Assembly: GCA_022772675.1 (NCBI GenBank)
Contig: JALEZW010000059.1
Coordinates: 1 to 64,000, forward strand
Direction of reading: 5' to 3'
Length of the DNA: 64,000 nt
From: Agathobacter sp.
GTDB lineage: Bacteria > Bacillota > Clostridia > Lachnospirales > Lachnospiraceae
Below are positions 62,845 to 64,000 of this stretch, piece by piece (position 1 is the first letter of the stretch; each line of letters opens with the position of its first letter). A model generated the notes under the pieces. The model saw nothing but the letters and a program-made list of their open reading frames with translations. It ran no database searches and had not been told where the DNA came from. Both the position numbers and the translations under genes were made by a program.

Positions 62845-64000
62845 ATGAAAGAACAGATCAGAAAAAATATAGAAAATACGAATCAGAAATATTTAAAGGG
62901 GCTGGTATACGAAAATGTGCCGGAGCGGCTGGAAAGACAATTAGAGGAAATGGACTGGTCTTATCTGGATCTGGTACACAATAAGAAGTCCCAGCAGAGA
63001 GGAAAATTTGAGCCGCTTGCGGCGACTGAGATTTCTGAGATCAGAGAGAAAGAAGAGGTTTACCGGAAAGAAGGGCTGGCTGCACTGAAAGCCGGTAAGG
63101 TTGGTGCAATTCTTCTTGCGGGTGGTCAGGGAACCAGACTTGGTTTTGACAAAGCAAAGGGAATGTTCAATATTGGCGTGAATAAAAATCTCTATATTTT
63201 TGAACAGCTGATTCACAATCTCATGCAGGTAAAAGAGGAGGCAGATGCCTGGATTCCTCTCTATATTATGACCAGTGAGAAAAATGATAAGGATACAAGG
63301 GAATTTTTCGAGGAACATGACTATTTTGGATATAATAGGGATTATATCAGATTTTTCGTGCAGGAGATGGTTCCGGCAGTGGATTTTGACGGGAATGTTC
63401 TGATGGAATCGGAAGATTCTCTTGCCATGTCTCCCAATGGAAACGGAGGATGGTTTAAATCCATGATAAAGGCCCATTTGGATGAAGAACTGAAAGAAAA
63501 GGGAATTGAATGGCTCAATGTCTTTGCCGTAGACAATGTATTGCAGCGCATTGCAGATCCGGTATTTATCGGAGCAACTATTTTATCCGGCTGTGTCAGC
63601 GGAGCAAAGGTGGTGCGGAAGGTTTCGCCGGATGAGCGTGTTGGTGCCATGTGTCTTGAGGATGGAAAACCATCCATCGTGGAGTATTATGAGCTGACAC
63701 CGGAAATGGCTGAGGCAAAGAATGAAAATGGTTCTCTTTTATATGGCTTCGGCGTAATATTAAATTATCTCTTCCGGGTTGATAAACTTATGGATATTGC
63801 GGAAAAGAACATGCCATTACATATTGTGGAAAAAAAGGTGCCCTATCTGGATGAAAACGGACAGCTGAATAAACCCCAGGAACCAAATGCCTATAAGTTT
63901 GAGACACTGATTCTGGATATGATTTATATGATGGATAATTGTCTGCCCTTTGAAGTGGAAAGAGAAAAAGAATTTGCCCCGGTAAAAAATGCCACCGGAA
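62845..64000 (+). CDS. UDP-sugar pyrophosphorylase, UAP1/UDPGP type (partial, runs off the window)
   Basis: 385 codons are seen and the frame is still open at 64000. 'GAILLAGGQGTRLGFDKAKG' near 92 is the UTP-binding loop of the eukaryote-like UDPGP family, and 'MSPNGNGGWFKSMIKAHLD' near 195 with 'WLNVFAVDNVLQRIADPVF' near 223 follow the UDP-N-acetylglucosamine pyrophosphorylase pattern. It forms UDP-GlcNAc or UDP-glucose from the sugar-1-phosphate and UTP. Bacteria usually use GlmU or GalU; this family occurs widely in gut Clostridia. Starts after GGGG at 62845. Fits the neighbouring phosphohexomutase. Confidence 0.88.
   Translation, partial: MKEQIRKNIENTNQKYLKGLVYENVPERLERQLEEMDWSYLDLVHNKKSQQRGKFEPLAATEISEIREKEEVYRKEGLAALKAGKVGAILLAGGQGTRLGFDKAKGMFNIGVNKNLYIFEQLIHNLMQVKEEADAWIPLYIMTSEKNDKDTREFFEEHDYFGYNRDYIRFFVQEMVPAVDFDGNVLMESEDSLAMSPNGNGGWFKSMIKAHLDEELKEKGIEWLNVFAVDNVLQRIADPVFIGATILSGCVSGAKVVRKVSPDERVGAMCLEDGKPSIVEYYELTPEMAEAKNENGSLLYGFGVILNYLFRVDKLMDIAEKNMPLHIVEKKVPYLDENGQLNKPQEPNAYKFETLILDMIYMMDNCLPFEVEREKEFAPVKNATG

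Overview
The window reads as a chromosomal segment of a Gram-positive, probably motile member of the Lachnospiraceae (Roseburia/Agathobacter-like Clostridia). This rests on family content and gene order: a type III glutamine synthetase beside an ammonium channel fused to a PII domain, class II aldolase, the cdaA-cdaR-glmM block, ftsEX-ctpA, an ACT-domain protein in front of homoserine dehydrogenase, and many exported proteins with Ig-like, FN3 and cell-wall-binding repeats. A YjfB-like protein, a YvyF-like flagellar-operon protein, a chemotaxis receptor and a sigma-D-like promoter point to flagella. The species assignment is inference; no rRNA is present.

Layout. 1-9080: end of a lipid kinase, fructose-bisphosphate aldolase, glutamine synthetase III, Amt-PII fusion, class A penicillin-binding protein and a YigZ-family protein. 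9100-9260: an intact tRNA-Gln(CUG) with a consensus promoter and terminator. 9261 to about 13400: a decayed accessory island at this tRNA, apparently two tandem element remnants. It holds an excisionase-like gene, a mobilization-type protein, a frameshifted relaxase, an XRE regulator, a complete MNT/HEPN toxin-antitoxin pair, an integrase fragment, an antitoxin-like gene with only the tail of a PIN toxin, a second partial tRNA-Gln with its terminator, and three copies of a GGATAGGTCAAT double repeat. 13452-20779: acyl-ACP thioesterase, CvfB-like protein, RidA, and three secreted wall hydrolases (NlpC/P60, GH25, amidase). 20863-20932: four DnaA-box-like sites in 70 bases.

21147-32868: WecG-like glycosyltransferase, YitT, a CdaR/PucR-type regulator, ftsE-ftsX-ctpA, VanZ, prfB with its programmed frameshift, an SPFH/zinc-ribbon protein, ACT-hom, ComF and YvyF. 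33066-38400: two membrane proteins followed by cdaA-cdaR-glmM-HPr, linking c-di-AMP to wall precursor supply. 38466-54835: a surface-glycopolymer locus with priming sugar transferase, GT2, a fused double LicD protein, a TagGH-like ABC exporter, a TagF-like polymerase, an IspD/TarI-type cytidylyltransferase, an SDR, a pyruvyl transferase, a secreted metallo-beta-lactamase-fold protein with wall-binding repeats, an acyltransferase and an LCP ligase. 54954-64000: chemotaxis receptor, two secreted proteins, a possible sigma-D-controlled small gene, phosphohexomutase, a second LCP protein and the start of a UDP-sugar pyrophosphorylase.

The central theme is the cell surface: sugar-phosphate supply (GlmM, phosphohexomutase, UDP-sugar pyrophosphorylase), polymer assembly, export, attachment (LCP proteins) and remodelling. 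The most unusual signals are the tandem tRNA-Gln island, the DnaA-box cluster away from any replication gene, the double LicD protein beside a wall-binding hydrolase-fold protein, a poly-A tract that separates the best start of the acyltransferase from its frame, and the start-less sigma-D-associated frame near 59.2 kb.
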